Source of the DNA: Streptomyces coelicoflavus
GTDB lineage: Bacteria > Actinomycetota > Actinomycetes > Streptomycetales > Streptomycetaceae
Assembly: GCF_003112555.1 (NCBI RefSeq)
Contig: NZ_BEWB01000010.1
Location: 367,039 to 431,038, forward strand
DNA: 64,000 nucleotides
Direction of reading: 5' to 3'
Shown: piece by piece, positions 34,651 to 43,367 of the stretch
Numbering within the stretch: position 1 is the first letter of the stretch
How the letters are laid out: the number at the start of each line of letters is the position of its first letter
The notes under the pieces: model-generated
The model's input: the letters and a program-made list of their open reading frames with translations, nothing else
Told to the model about the DNA's origin: nothing
Databases searched by the model: none
Made by a program: the position numbers and the translations under genes

Positions 34651-36069
34651 ATGTTCGATCCGGTCATAGCGCCCAGCGGTACGCTGCTCGGCCTGCTTCA
34701 GCGGGGTCGCGGCGACGGCACGCTGCACGCGCTCACCGCTCCGCGCGCCGAAGCGCTCGCGGCGCTGAACCACTGTGTTCTCCACGACCCCCGCCACGAC
34801 TGGCAGGTCGAGAACCGCTCCCTCTACTACGCCCGCCTCTATCTCGACCTGAACGGCGAGCTGGACGCGATCGAGGCCCACCTCTTCGATCCCGAGGACG
34901 TCCTGGACGCCGACGAGTCGCGCACCGGGCTGGCCCTCGCCGTCCTCGGCCACCTCGCCTCCTACAGCAGGCTGGACGCGCTCCAGCTGCTGCGCCGGTA
35001 CGCCGCTCACGGAGTGAACTGGGCGTGGGCCCTCGACGAGCTGGCGCTGCGCGACGACGACGCCGGTCTGCGCGCCCTCGCCGCGCCCGTGCTGGCCCGC
35101 TTCCCGCGTGACGCCGAGGGCGAGGCCGAGCTGGCCGCCGCCGTGCGGGACGCCTTCGAACCCCGGCCCTGGCGCCTGTGGGCCGACGATTCCCGCGCAT
35201 CGATCGCCACGCGCGTGCGTGCCGCCCAGGAGACGGGCTGCTTCGACCGCTGGCAGCGCCAGATGGACTCCACCGGCCCGCGTCCCGGCTGGAGCGTGCG
35301 GGCCGTGTTCGAGTGGGCCGAGCAGGGCGTGGAGCGCGGCACCCCGCTCCACGTGCCGGCCGCCCGCTGCCTCACGGCCGTCGCCGGCCCCGAGGACCGG
35401 CCCGAGATCGTCGAGGCCGCCCGGTCCGGCACCGAGGGCGCCCGCTGCACCGCCCTTCGCTACCTGGCCGACGCCAACGACCCCGACGTCCTGCACCTGA
35501 TCGAGGGCGCCGTGGCCACCGGCTCCACCCCGGTCGTGGACGCCGCCGTCGCCGCCTACGAGCGGATGCGCAGCCTCGCCGCCGTCGACCGGGCACGCGG
35601 CTGGGTGCACCGGCCCGACGCCCTGGGCGCCGCCGCCGGACGGGTCCTGGCCTGCCGGGGCGCCGCCCAGGACCGCGATCTCGTCCTCGCCGCGCTGCGG
35701 GAGGCGGTACGCGGTGAAGGCCCCGACGCGCCGACCCTGTGGACCCTCGTCGACGGCACCGGACGGCTCGGCATCGCCTGCGCCGCTCCCGTACTGCGGC
35801 ACATCTACCGCGAAACCGCCTCCTCCCACCTGCGTGGCCGGGCAGCCCGCGCGCTGGCCGCCACGGATCCCTCCTTCGCGGCGGGCTTCGCCGTCGAGTG
35901 CCTGTGGGACTGCGAGGAGACCACGCGCGAAGTCGCCGCCCGCCATGCCGAGACCGGCGACAACCGCGTCGTCGAACGGCTGCGCAGGCTCGCCACCGAC
36001 CCGGCCGAGGAGGACGAGGTCCAGACGGCGGTACGCAGCCGCTTCGGGCCGGACGCCCCCGCCGTGTAG
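34651..36069 (+). CDS. HEAT-repeat-like protein
   Basis: A 472-residue, almost entirely helical protein with Ala/Leu/Arg-rich repeats such as RCTALRYLADANDPDVLHLI and RGRAARALAATDPSFAAGF, typical of HEAT/armadillo-type superhelices. ATG 34651 (MFDPVIAPSGTLLG) is chosen; a GTG at 34636 is in frame. No catalytic motif. Likely a protein-binding scaffold; conserved in Streptomyces with unknown role. Ends 226 bp before the convergent pxp operon. Confidence 0.8.
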   Translation: MFDPVIAPSGTLLGLLQRGRGDGTLHALTAPRAEALAALNHCVLHDPRHDWQVENRSLYYARLYLDLNGELDAIEAHLFDPEDVLDADESRTGLALAVLGHLASYSRLDALQLLRRYAAHGVNWAWALDELALRDDDAGLRALAAPVLARFPRDAEGEAELAAAVRDAFEPRPWRLWADDSRASIATRVRAAQETGCFDRWQRQMDSTGPRPGWSVRAVFEWAEQGVERGTPLHVPAARCLTAVAGPEDRPEIVEAARSGTEGARCTALRYLADANDPDVLHLIEGAVATGSTPVVDAAVAAYERMRSLAAVDRARGWVHRPDALGAAAGRVLACRGAAQDRDLVLAALREAVRGEGPDAPTLWTLVDGTGRLGIACAAPVLRHIYRETASSHLRGRAARALAATDPSFAAGFAVECLWDCEETTREVAARHAETGDNRVVERLRRLATDPAEEDEVQTAVRSRFGPDAPAV

Positions 36070-36160
36070 TGCCGCGACGCCGCTCGGGGTCCGCCCTCAC
36101 GGACCGCGCGGTGCGAAGCGCGGGCGGACACGTTCGTTCGGCCCGGCGGGTGGCTCATGT

Positions 36161-36283
36161 GGCCGGCCTGCGGTCTGTGCGGCTGCGGCTGCGGCCTACG
36201 GCCTGCGGCCTTCGGTCCGTGCGGCGTCGAGGCGGCGCCCGCGCACCGGGTGTCCCGGCTCCGGCGCCGGCTCCGGCTCCGGA
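36161..36283. repeat. Degenerate GC-rich repeat tract
   Basis: Non-coding gap between convergent genes with reiterated GGCTGCGGCTGCGGCC / GGCCTACGGCCTGCGGCC and later GGCTCCGGCGCCGGCTCCGG units. Strongly strand-asymmetric and able to form hairpins; may act as the terminator. Confidence 0.6.
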
Positions 36284-36295
36284 GCAACCCTGGTG

Positions 36296-37165
36296 TCAGC
36301 GTCCGCCCGCCGTGACGAAGCGCACCGGTGTCCCCGGTACCGCCTGCGCCGCCGCCGGGAGGTCGGCGGTGCGCACGACGCCGATCACCGGGTAGCCGCC
36401 GGTCGTCGGATGGTCGGCCAGGAACACCACCGGCCGGCCGTCGGTCGGCACCTGCACCGCACCCAGTACCGTCCCCTCGCTGGGGAGTTCGCCCGGACGG
36501 GCGCGTTCCAGCGCGGGCCCGTCCATACGCAGTCCGATGCGGTTGCTCGCGGACGACACCCGGTACACGGACGAGGTGAGGGCCCGCATCGCCGCCGGCG
36601 TGAACCAGTCGGCGCGTGGCCCCGGCGCCACCCGCAGGACCAGCTCCGCCGGGGGCGCCGGCTGCGGCGCGACATCCACGCGCGCGTGCGGCACGCGCGG
36701 CCGACCCAGGGGCAGCACCGTGCCGTCCGCGAGCGGCGGCGGCCCGAGGCCGGACAGCAGGTCGGTGGAGCGGCTGCCGAGAACCGGCTCGACGAGGACG
36801 CCGCCGGAGACGGCCACATAGGAGCGCACCCCGGAGTCGGCCGCCCCGACGTCGAGCAGCGCTCCGGCCGGCACGCCGACCGCAGCGCCCCAGGGCGCCG
36901 GCCGCCCGTCCACCGTCACCGGGCAGGGGGCACCGCCGACCGCCACGGTCACCGCACACCACGCACGCAGGGCGCAGCCGGTGAGGGTGGTCTCCAGGAC
37001 GGCGGACCCCGGCGGATTGCCCACCAGCCGGTTGACCAGTGCCGCCGCGGGCGCGTCGAGCGCCCCCGAGCGGGGGACGCCCAGGTGGGCGTGGCCGGGC
37101 CGGCCAAGGTCCTGCACCGTGGTCAGGGCCCCGGCCCGGACGACCGTGAGCGCACGATGCGTCAT
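36296..37165 (-). CDS. pxpC: 5-oxoprolinase subunit C
   Basis: A 289-residue subunit of the ATP-dependent 5-oxoprolinase PxpABC, which opens 5-oxo-L-proline (pyroglutamate) to glutamate; formerly annotated as biotin-dependent carboxyltransferase/KipA. Motifs: VQDLGRPGHAHLGVPRSGALD near the N-terminus, RVSSASNRIGLRMDG and DHPTTGGYPVIG near the end. ATG start overlaps the pxpB stop (ATGA, 37162-37165). Last gene of the operon that runs leftward from 40768. Confidence 0.92.
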   Translation of the reverse strand: MTHRALTVVRAGALTTVQDLGRPGHAHLGVPRSGALDAPAAALVNRLVGNPPGSAVLETTLTGCALRAWCAVTVAVGGAPCPVTVDGRPAPWGAAVGVPAGALLDVGAADSGVRSYVAVSGGVLVEPVLGSRSTDLLSGLGPPPLADGTVLPLGRPRVPHARVDVAPQPAPPAELVLRVAPGPRADWFTPAAMRALTSSVYRVSSASNRIGLRMDGPALERARPGELPSEGTVLGAVQVPTDGRPVVFLADHPTTGGYPVIGVVRTADLPAAAQAVPGTPVRFVTAGGR

Positions 37166-37788
37166 GGAAGCCCCTGCCGTCCCACGGGAACGAACCGTAC
37201 GCGCGTGCCGGGCGACAGCAGGGCCGCCGGCACGCGCGTGTGGTCCCACAGCACGGCGTCCGTGCCGCCGATCAACTGCCAGCCGCCCGGGGACGAGCGC
37301 GGGTACACGCCCGTGTACGGCCCCGCCAGCGCCACCGAACCGGCCGGCACGGCGGTGCGCGGGGTGTCGCGGCGCGGCACGTCGTAGCGCGCCGGAAGGC
37401 CGGTCAGATAGCCGAAGCCGGGCGCGAACCCGCAGAACGCGACCCGGAACTCGGTGCCCGCGTGGATATGCGCCACCTCGCTCTCCGCGACCCCCCAGTG
37501 CCCGGCCACGTCGGCGAGGTCGGGGCCGTCGTAGCGGACCGGGATCTCGACGACGTGCCCCGCGCGCGGCGGAGCGGGCGGCACCTCGGCGGCCGCCAGC
37601 TCGGACGAGAGCCGGACCGGGTCGGCGAGGCCGTCGAGGAGGACGGTGCGCGCCCCCGGGACGATCTCCCGGGCCGCGAGCGTGCCCTGCGCGCGGCGCC
37701 GCGACAGCTCCGCGTGCAGTGCCTCGGCCTCCTCGCCCGAGGACACCTCGACGAGCAGGGCGTCGGCGCCGACCCGCAGGACGTTCAC
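37162..37788 (-). CDS. pxpB: 5-oxoprolinase subunit B
   Basis: A 208-residue PxpB/KipI-type subunit. GTG 37788 (VNVLRVGADALLVEV) overlaps the pxpA stop (GTGA). Family motifs: EIPVRYDGPDLADVA, FCGFAPGFGYLTGLP and RVPAALLSPGTRVRF. With PxpC it forms the ATP-dependent part of the oxoprolinase; in Bacillus the same gene was described as the kinase A inhibitor KipI. The longer frame to 37881 is rejected because the overlap fixes the start. Confidence 0.93.
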   Translation of the reverse strand: MNVLRVGADALLVEVSSGEEAEALHAELSRRRAQGTLAAREIVPGARTVLLDGLADPVRLSSELAAAEVPPAPPRAGHVVEIPVRYDGPDLADVAGHWGVAESEVAHIHAGTEFRVAFCGFAPGFGYLTGLPARYDVPRRDTPRTAVPAGSVALAGPYTGVYPRSSPGGWQLIGGTDAVLWDHTRVPAALLSPGTRVRFVPVGRQGLP

Positions 37789-38543
37789 GCGAAGGCCGCC
37801 ACACGGACGCCGGACGCCTCCAGCCGCGCCCGGACCCGGCGCGCGAGTTCCACCGCCCCGGGCGTGTCGCCGTGCACGCACAGGGACCGCGCCCGGACCT
37901 CGACCCGTGCCCCCGAACAGGCGGTCACCGCGCCTGAGCGGGCCAGCCCCACGGCGCGTGCCACGACGGCGTCCGGGTCGGTGACCAAGGCGCCCTCCTG
38001 CACGCGCGGCACCAGCGTGCCCTCGTCGGTGTACGCCCGGTCCGCGAACGCCTCCGGGACGACCGGCAGCCCCGCCCGCCCGGCCCGTTCCAGCACGCGC
38101 GAGCCGGGCAGCCCGAGGACGGGCAGGGTGCCGCCCGCCAGGAGCACGCCGTCGACGACCGCGGCCGCCTGCTCATCGTCCAGGACCACCCGGTTGTAGA
38201 GGGCGCCGTGCGGTTTGACGTACGCCACGCGCGTGCCCGCCGCCCGGGCGAAGACCTCCAGGGCGCCGATCTGGTAGGCCACCTCGGCCGCCAGCTCGGC
38301 GGGCGGCACGTCCATCGTGCGCCGCCCGAAACCGGCCAGGTCCCGGTAGGAGACCTGCGCGCCGATCGTCACGCCCCGCTCGGCCGCGAGCGCGCAGACC
38401 CGGCGCATGGTGGCCGGGTCCCCGGCGTGGAAGCCGCAGGCCACGTTGGCGCTGGTGACTACGGACAGCAGCCCCTCGTCGTCGGTGAGCCGCCAGCGGC
38501 CGAAGCCCTCGCCGAGGTCCGCGTTCAGATCGATCGAGGTCAT
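37785..38543 (-). CDS. pxpA: 5-oxoprolinase subunit A (LamB/YcsF family)
   Basis: A 252-residue protein of the LamB/YcsF family with the conserved MTSIDLNADLGEGFGRW start, ACGFHAGDP, and YVKPHGALYNRV; this is the metal-binding hydrolase-like core subunit of PxpABC. The family is often annotated as lactam utilisation protein. Coupled to pxpB by 4-bp overlap and placed 72 bp after the DUF1445 gene. Confidence 0.94.
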   Translation of the reverse strand: MTSIDLNADLGEGFGRWRLTDDEGLLSVVTSANVACGFHAGDPATMRRVCALAAERGVTIGAQVSYRDLAGFGRRTMDVPPAELAAEVAYQIGALEVFARAAGTRVAYVKPHGALYNRVVLDDEQAAAVVDGVLLAGGTLPVLGLPGSRVLERAGRAGLPVVPEAFADRAYTDEGTLVPRVQEGALVTDPDAVVARAVGLARSGAVTACSGARVEVRARSLCVHGDTPGAVELARRVRARLEASGVRVAAFA

Positions 38544-38615
38544 GTCTCCAGTCTTCCCCGTGTCGTCGCGGGCGGTACCGGGCCGGTGCCGTGACCCGTG
38601 CCGTGGCATCCGGGA

Positions 38616-39449
38616 TCAGCCCACGCGGTACTGATCGTCTCGGGCGTCGGTGAGGAACATCTGCCCCGGCGCGTGGGTGAGCGCGAAGGGCGGCCGCGAG
38701 GCCATGACCGCCGCCTGCGGGGTCACACCACAGGCCCAGAACACGGGAATGTCGTCCGGCTCGAACTCCACCGCGTCGCCGAAGTCGGGCCGGTCCAGGT
38801 CGGCGACGCCGAGCGCCGACGGGTCCCCGCAGTGCACCGGACTGCCGTGCACCGCCGGGAGCAGGCTGCTCTCGCGGATCGCCGCCGACAGGTGCGCGGG
38901 CGGCACGGGACGCATCGACACCACCATCGGCCCGTGCAGCCGCCCGGCCGGACGGCACCGGCGGGAGGTGACGTACATCGGGACGTTGCGGCCCTGCTCG
39001 ACGTGCCGGATGGGGACGCCGGCCGCCGCCAGCGCCCACTCGAAGGTGAAGCTGCAACCGATCAGGAACGTCACCAGGTCGTCGCGCCAGTACGCGCGCA
39101 CGTCCGTCGGCTCGTCCACCGGCTCGCCGTCCCGCCACACCCGGTAGCGCGGCAGATCGGTGCGCAGGTCCGCGCCGTCGGCGAGCACGGTGGTCCAGGA
39201 CCCGGCGTCGGTGACGTCGAGCACCGGGCAGGGCTGCGGGTTGCGGGTGCAGAACAGCAGCATGTCGTACGCCCAGTCGGCGGGCACCGAGATCAGGTTG
39301 GCCTGGGTGTGCCCGGCGGCGACCCCGGCCGTGGGGCCGGTCAGCCCCTCCCGGAAGCGGGCCCGCGCCGTTTTCGGGCGCCACGCGCGCGCGTGCTCGT
39401 CGAGGAGGACGAGCGGCCGGTCCCCGGTCGCGGGGTGCGGGTGGTTCAT
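38616..39449 (-). CDS. DUF1445/YcsI-type putative hydro-lyase
   Basis: A 277-residue protein of the UPF0317/YcsI family, with LISVPADWAYDMLLFCTRNPQPCPVLDV, and RNVPMYVTSRRC and FWACGVTPQAAV near the end. The mammalian relative DGLUCY is a D-glutamate cyclase that makes 5-oxo-D-proline, so this protein may feed D-glutamate into the adjoining 5-oxoprolinase. The ATG overlaps the stop of the transporter gene (ATGA). Same gene company (ycsI with pxpA-B-C) is known from B. subtilis. Confidence 0.85.
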   Translation of the reverse strand: MNHPHPATGDRPLVLLDEHARAWRPKTARARFREGLTGPTAGVAAGHTQANLISVPADWAYDMLLFCTRNPQPCPVLDVTDAGSWTTVLADGADLRTDLPRYRVWRDGEPVDEPTDVRAYWRDDLVTFLIGCSFTFEWALAAAGVPIRHVEQGRNVPMYVTSRRCRPAGRLHGPMVVSMRPVPPAHLSAAIRESSLLPAVHGSPVHCGDPSALGVADLDRPDFGDAVEFEPDDIPVFWACGVTPQAAVMASRPPFALTHAPGQMFLTDARDDQYRVG

Positions 39450-40768
39450 GCCAATTCCCTTCCGCGCGTCTCCGGCAGCCCCAGCAGGGCCAGCGCCGCG
39501 ATGCCGTAGCCGATGGCGCCGAAGACCAGCGCGCCGCCCACGCCCCAGCTGTCGGCCAGGAAACCGACCGTGGTGGGGAAGACGGCGCCCACGGCGCGCC
39601 CGGTGTTGTACGTGAAGCCCTGCCCCGCGCCCCGTACCGCCGTCGGGTACAGCTCGCTCAGATACGAACCGAACCCGCTGAAGATGGCCGACATGCAGAA
39701 GCCGAGCGGGAAACCCAGCACCAGGAGCAGGGTGTTGGCGCCGTCGGGGATGTTCGCGTACGCCAGGATGCAGACCGCCGACAGCAGCGCGAAGAGCCAG
39801 ATGTTGCGCCTGCGGCCCAGCACGTCGGTCAGGTGGCCGCCGGTGAGGTAGCCGATGAAGGCGCCCGAGATGAGGAACGTCAGGTAGCCGCCGGTGCCGA
39901 CGACCGACAGGTCGCGCTCGTCCTTCAGGTACGTCGGCACCCAGGTGGCGAGGGTGTAGTAGCCGCCCTGGACGCCGGTGGAGAGCAGGCTCGCGAAGAG
40001 CGTGACGCGCAACAGGCCGGGGGAGTCCGCCGTGCCCGGCTTGAAGATCGCCCGGAACGAGCCCTTGCCCGCGCCCTTCTCGCGCGCCTCCGCGGCCCTG
40101 GGCGCGTCGTGGACACTGCGCCGCACCCACACCACGAGCAGCGCCGGGAGCGCGCCCGTCCAGAACATGACGCGCCAGGCCAGATCGTCCCCGGCCAGCG
40201 AGAACACCAGCGTGTACACGACCACCGCGAGCGCCCATCCGACGGCCCAGGAACTCTGGACCGCGCCGAGCGTGCGCCCCCGGTGCCTGGCGCTCGCGTA
40301 CTCGGCGACCAGGATGGCGCCGACCGCCCACTCGCCGCCGAAACCGAGTCCCTGGAGGGCACGGAAGACGAGCAGTGTCTCGTAGTTGGGCGCGAAGCCG
40401 CAGGCCACGGTGAACACGGCGTAGGTGATCACGGTGAGCAGCAGCGCCCTGACCCGGCCGACACGGTCGGCCAGTACACCGGCGAGCGCGCCGCCGACCG
40501 CCGAGACGACCAGGGTCACCGTCGTCAGCAGCCCGGTCTGGCCGCTGTCCAGGCCGAAGTAGGCGGCCAGCGCGACCATGGTCAACGGCAGCGTGAAGTA
40601 GTCGTAGGAATCGAGGGCGTAACCGCCGAACGCGCCGCCGAAGGCGCGGCGGCCCCGCGGGCCGAGAGCCCGCAGCCAGCCGAACGGGCCGTCGTCAGGG
40701 GTGTGTCCGGGTACGCCGGAGGGGCGGGTGCCGGCGGGCGGGGCCTGGGGTGGAGGGGGCGTGCTCAT
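39446..40768 (-). CDS. MFS transporter of the organic-acid/H+ symporter type
   Basis: A 440-residue major-facilitator protein with about 12 helices. Motifs: GGYALDSYDYFTLPL in helix 1, LADRVGRVRALL (motif A) and a long central cytoplasmic loop; overall resembles the AAHS/lactate-sialate symporter branch. First gene of the pxp operon, so probably imports 5-oxoproline, D-glutamate or a related acid; substrate is inference. ATG 40768 lies just downstream of a perfect palindrome at 40830-40848. Confidence 0.87.
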   Translation of the reverse strand: MSTPPPPQAPPAGTRPSGVPGHTPDDGPFGWLRALGPRGRRAFGGAFGGYALDSYDYFTLPLTMVALAAYFGLDSGQTGLLTTVTLVVSAVGGALAGVLADRVGRVRALLLTVITYAVFTVACGFAPNYETLLVFRALQGLGFGGEWAVGAILVAEYASARHRGRTLGAVQSSWAVGWALAVVVYTLVFSLAGDDLAWRVMFWTGALPALLVVWVRRSVHDAPRAAEAREKGAGKGSFRAIFKPGTADSPGLLRVTLFASLLSTGVQGGYYTLATWVPTYLKDERDLSVVGTGGYLTFLISGAFIGYLTGGHLTDVLGRRRNIWLFALLSAVCILAYANIPDGANTLLLVLGFPLGFCMSAIFSGFGSYLSELYPTAVRGAGQGFTYNTGRAVGAVFPTTVGFLADSWGVGGALVFGAIGYGIAALALLGLPETRGRELA

Positions 40769-40829
40769 GGTGCACCTCGCAGTGGGAGGACGGAGGGTGC
40801 TGGTCGAGCGGTGCTTGATGGCACCGTAG

Positions 40830-40848
40830 GGGATCGTTCAACGATCCC
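40830..40848. promoter_or_regulatory. Perfect 19-bp palindrome, likely GntR operator
   Basis: GGGATCGTTCAACGATCCC: two perfect 9-bp arms around a central C, centred in the 128-bp divergent gap between the pxp operon and the GntR gene. The ATCGTTCAACGAT core resembles operators of FadR/FCD-type GntR regulators. Confidence 0.75.
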
Positions 40849-40896
40849 TCAATACCCCTGTTGTTTCGTTCTGGTATCTGCGATTGAATTCCGGGC

Positions 40897-41592
40897 ATGG
40901 CAGAGCAGTTGACGGGACTGGCCGACGACCGTGCCCTCCTCGGGCGCACCAGCACCGCCGAGCGGGTCTCGGATATCCTCAGGAGCCGCATCGCGGAGGG
41001 CTACTTCCCACCCGGGACCCGGCTGTCGGAGGACAGCATCGGAGGCGCCCTCGGCGTCTCCCGCAACACCCTGCGCGAGTCGTTCCGCCTGCTCACCCAC
41101 GAACGCCTGCTCGTCCACGAGCTGAACCGGGGCGTCTTCGTCCGCGTCCTGACGGTCGAGGACGTCGAGGACATCTACCGCACCCGCTCCCTCGTCGAGT
41201 GCGCCGTCGTCCGTGGCCTGGGCGAGCCGCCGTACCCGCTGGACGGGCTCGCCGAGGCCGTCGAGGACGGGCGCCGGTCGGCCCGTGAGGGTGACTGGAA
41301 AGGCGTGGGTACCGCCAACATCCACTTCCACCGGGAGCTGGTCGCCCTCGCCGGCAGCGAACGCACCGACGAACTGATGCGCAGCGTCTTCGCCGAACTG
41401 CGCCTCGCCTTCCACGTCGTGGACGACCCGCGACGCCTGCACGAGCCGTACATCGCCCGGAACGCGGAGCTCCTCGCGACCCTGGAGAGCGGGGACCGGG
41501 AGGCGGCGGCGCGACTGCTGGCGGTCTACCTCGAGAACTCGCTCGAGCGCGTCGTGGAGGTCTACCTGCGGCGGGTCGGGGACGAGGGGTAG
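40897..41592 (+). CDS. GntR-family (FCD-type) regulator of the pxp operon
   Basis: A 231-residue regulator: winged helix (about residues 18-85) with RLSEDSIGGALGVSRNTLRE and a C-terminal FCD ligand domain (about 90-225) containing the Asp, His pair region (HFHRELVALAGS). Divergent from the pxp operon across a perfect palindrome, so it most likely represses it until the substrate or 5-oxoproline is bound. Followed by the SMC-like operon 93 bp downstream on the same strand, possibly by read-through only. Confidence 0.9.
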   Translation: MAEQLTGLADDRALLGRTSTAERVSDILRSRIAEGYFPPGTRLSEDSIGGALGVSRNTLRESFRLLTHERLLVHELNRGVFVRVLTVEDVEDIYRTRSLVECAVVRGLGEPPYPLDGLAEAVEDGRRSAREGDWKGVGTANIHFHRELVALAGSERTDELMRSVFAELRLAFHVVDDPRRLHEPYIARNAELLATLESGDREAAARLLAVYLENSLERVVEVYLRRVGDEG

Positions 41593-41647
41593 GCCAGGGC
41601 CGTACGGCGGCCGGACACCGTGTCGCCCAGGGGCCCATCTGCGTCGT

Positions 41648-41678
41648 TTGGGTCGATGTCAGACCGAGGATCTAGTCT
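41648..41678 (+). promoter_or_regulatory. Candidate promoter of the SMC-like operon
   Basis: TTGGGT (41648-41653) and TAGTCT (41673-41678) with 19 bp between; the GTG start of the first gene is only 8 bases downstream, which suggests a leaderless mRNA. Confidence 0.4.
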
Positions 41679-41685
41679 GTGCACC

Positions 41686-43212
41686 GTGACTTCGCCTGCA
41701 TCGACGGACAGCGTTCCGCCCCAGCTCAGCGCGGGGCCGCGCCCCGCACCGGGCCCGGCCGCCGACGAGGGGCTGGCGCGGCGGCTGCGCGCGCTCGCCT
41801 GCACGGCGCCGCTGCACGACCTCGACGCACGCAAGGCCAACCTCGCCGGCGAGTACTCGGTCTACGGCATGGCGGAGGTCGCCCTGGCCGCCATCGACCT
41901 CGTCACGCTGAACATGGACTTCGACACCGGCGCCGACCACGACCAGATAGTGGCCAGGCTGATCCCGCGCGTCGCAGCCCAGGCCCCGCGCCGCCCCGCC
42001 GCCGAGCACGAGCGGGTGGCCCGCTGGGTCCTGGAGAACCTGGTCAACGTCGGCAGCGTCGACCGCGGCTTCCGCGCGGTGTACGGCACCTTCGGCCCCG
42101 ACGGCACCTACGTCCGCCGCGACTACGACTTCAAGCTGCTCGAGGAGGTTCCGGGGCCCGGCGGCACCGTCTACCTGCGCACCACGGACGAGGCGGTCAA
42201 CGTCCTCGTGGGCGCCCTGGACACCGACGTCACCAGCGCCCAGATCGCCGCCGAGGTCAAGCTCGAGGTGCTGATCAGCCGCGGCCGCCTCGCCGACGCC
42301 CAGCTCGCCGCCGAACAGGCCCGGTACCGGACCGTGCAGTACTCCGAGACCCTGCGCAGGGCCCTGGACGCCACCCGGCGCAACGTCCGCGCGGTGGACT
42401 GGCTCAGCGCCGTCCCCGACATGATCGCCGAGGCCCTGGACCACGTCGCCGACCGGTACCGGCACGAGAACGCGATCCTCACCAACATCCGCAAGGCCCG
42501 CGACGAGACCGAGGACGCCGAGCACAAGCGCCGCGCCGCCGAGCTGGTCGACATCGTCAAGGACTGCATCCGCCGCCACACCCAGCTCCAGTCCCGCCTC
42601 CTGGAGGCCGGCCCGCTCTTCCGCGCCGAACAGGACCGGCAGGCCTTCGCCACCCCCCTGACCACCTCCGGCCTCGACCTGTACGGCCATCTCGTCGCCC
42701 CCGTCCTGCCGTTGCCCGTGGAGCGTGCACTGCGGGTGACCGACGCCTTCTTCGCCCGCGGCACCGGGCTGCGCACGCCCGTCTCCGTGCGGGTCGGCGA
42801 CCTCGTCGACATACTCCTCACCCCGCCGGTGGAGCGGGAGCACCTGGGCGCCGAGATGCCCGAACCCGACCTGATCGCCACCCCGGACGACAGCCGCTTC
42901 AGCGAGGACCAGCTCGCCGCGGCCATGGAGCTGCTCGACCTGCCGCACGACGCCCCGCGCCGGCTGTCGGGGCTGCTGGCCGACGCCCGGGCCCGCGACG
43001 CCGAACTGCCGTACCTCGTCGCCCTGCTCGCCGTCCACGCGGCCAGCCCGCCGGTCGGTACCGCCTACCGCCAGGGCGAGCCGAAGCTCCTGTTCGCCGT
43101 GGACGACGGCACCGAGCTGGACGACCCCGAGTTCGGCGGCGCCGACCTCATCGTCGGCACGGCGCTGCTGGACGCGGCGGGCATGGCCGCGGACCGGACG
43201 GAGGCGGCATGA
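41686..43212 (+). CDS. Kleisin-like (MukF/MksF-type) subunit of an SMC operon
   Basis: About 508 residues from GTG 41686 (VTSPASTDSVPPQL); a start at 41620 would add 22 residues and break the promoter layout. Predominantly helical. N-terminal region (about 1-160) contains YSVYGMAEVALAAIDLVTL and VARWVLENLVNVG, with a possible winged-helix segment; helical, partly coiled-coil middle (about 220-340, AIDHVADRYRHENAIL-like) and an acidic C-terminal domain (about 400-500) ending GADLIVGTALLDAAG. The assignment as the bridging kleisin comes from gene order, helical layout and length, not from a clear motif. No annotation found by name. Confidence 0.6.
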   Translation: MTSPASTDSVPPQLSAGPRPAPGPAADEGLARRLRALACTAPLHDLDARKANLAGEYSVYGMAEVALAAIDLVTLNMDFDTGADHDQIVARLIPRVAAQAPRRPAAEHERVARWVLENLVNVGSVDRGFRAVYGTFGPDGTYVRRDYDFKLLEEVPGPGGTVYLRTTDEAVNVLVGALDTDVTSAQIAAEVKLEVLISRGRLADAQLAAEQARYRTVQYSETLRRALDATRRNVRAVDWLSAVPDMIAEALDHVADRYRHENAILTNIRKARDETEDAEHKRRAAELVDIVKDCIRRHTQLQSRLLEAGPLFRAEQDRQAFATPLTTSGLDLYGHLVAPVLPLPVERALRVTDAFFARGTGLRTPVSVRVGDLVDILLTPPVEREHLGAEMPEPDLIATPDDSRFSEDQLAAAMELLDLPHDAPRRLSGLLADARARDAELPYLVALLAVHAASPPVGTAYRQGEPKLLFAVDDGTELDDPEFGGADLIVGTALLDAAGMAADRTEAA

Positions 43213-43367
43213 CGACCGGCCCGCACCAAGCCTCCGGGGGCCTGATCCGTCGCCGGTCCCGCCGTCCGGCCCGGCACTGCACCACCGAGCATGAGTATCA
43301 GCATCAGCATCAGCACCGGCACCGGCACCAGCATCAGTACCAGCACAGCGAGGAGCACCGACCGTGA
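43209..43367 (+). CDS. His/Gln-rich micro-ORF between SMC-operon genes
   Basis: 52 codons starting at ATG 43209, which overlaps the preceding stop (ATGA), and ending in TGA 43367, which overlaps the GTG start of the next gene (GTGA). The C-terminal half is almost entirely His/Gln/Arg (EYQHQHQHRHRHQHQYQHSE) from repeated CAGCAT/CAGCAC codons, resembling a metal-binding His tail; the N-terminal half is Arg-rich (RRRSRRPARHC). The next gene also has its own AGGAG. Expression unproven; the overlaps on both sides are the main support. Confidence 0.45.
   Translation: MTTGPHQASGGLIRRRSRRPARHCTTEHEYQHQHQHRHRHQHQYQHSEEHRP

Noticed and set aside
43288..43350. CRISPR-like or microsatellite array
   Set aside because: The CAGCAT/CAGCAC run is a short degenerate repeat without spacers, and no cas genes are near.
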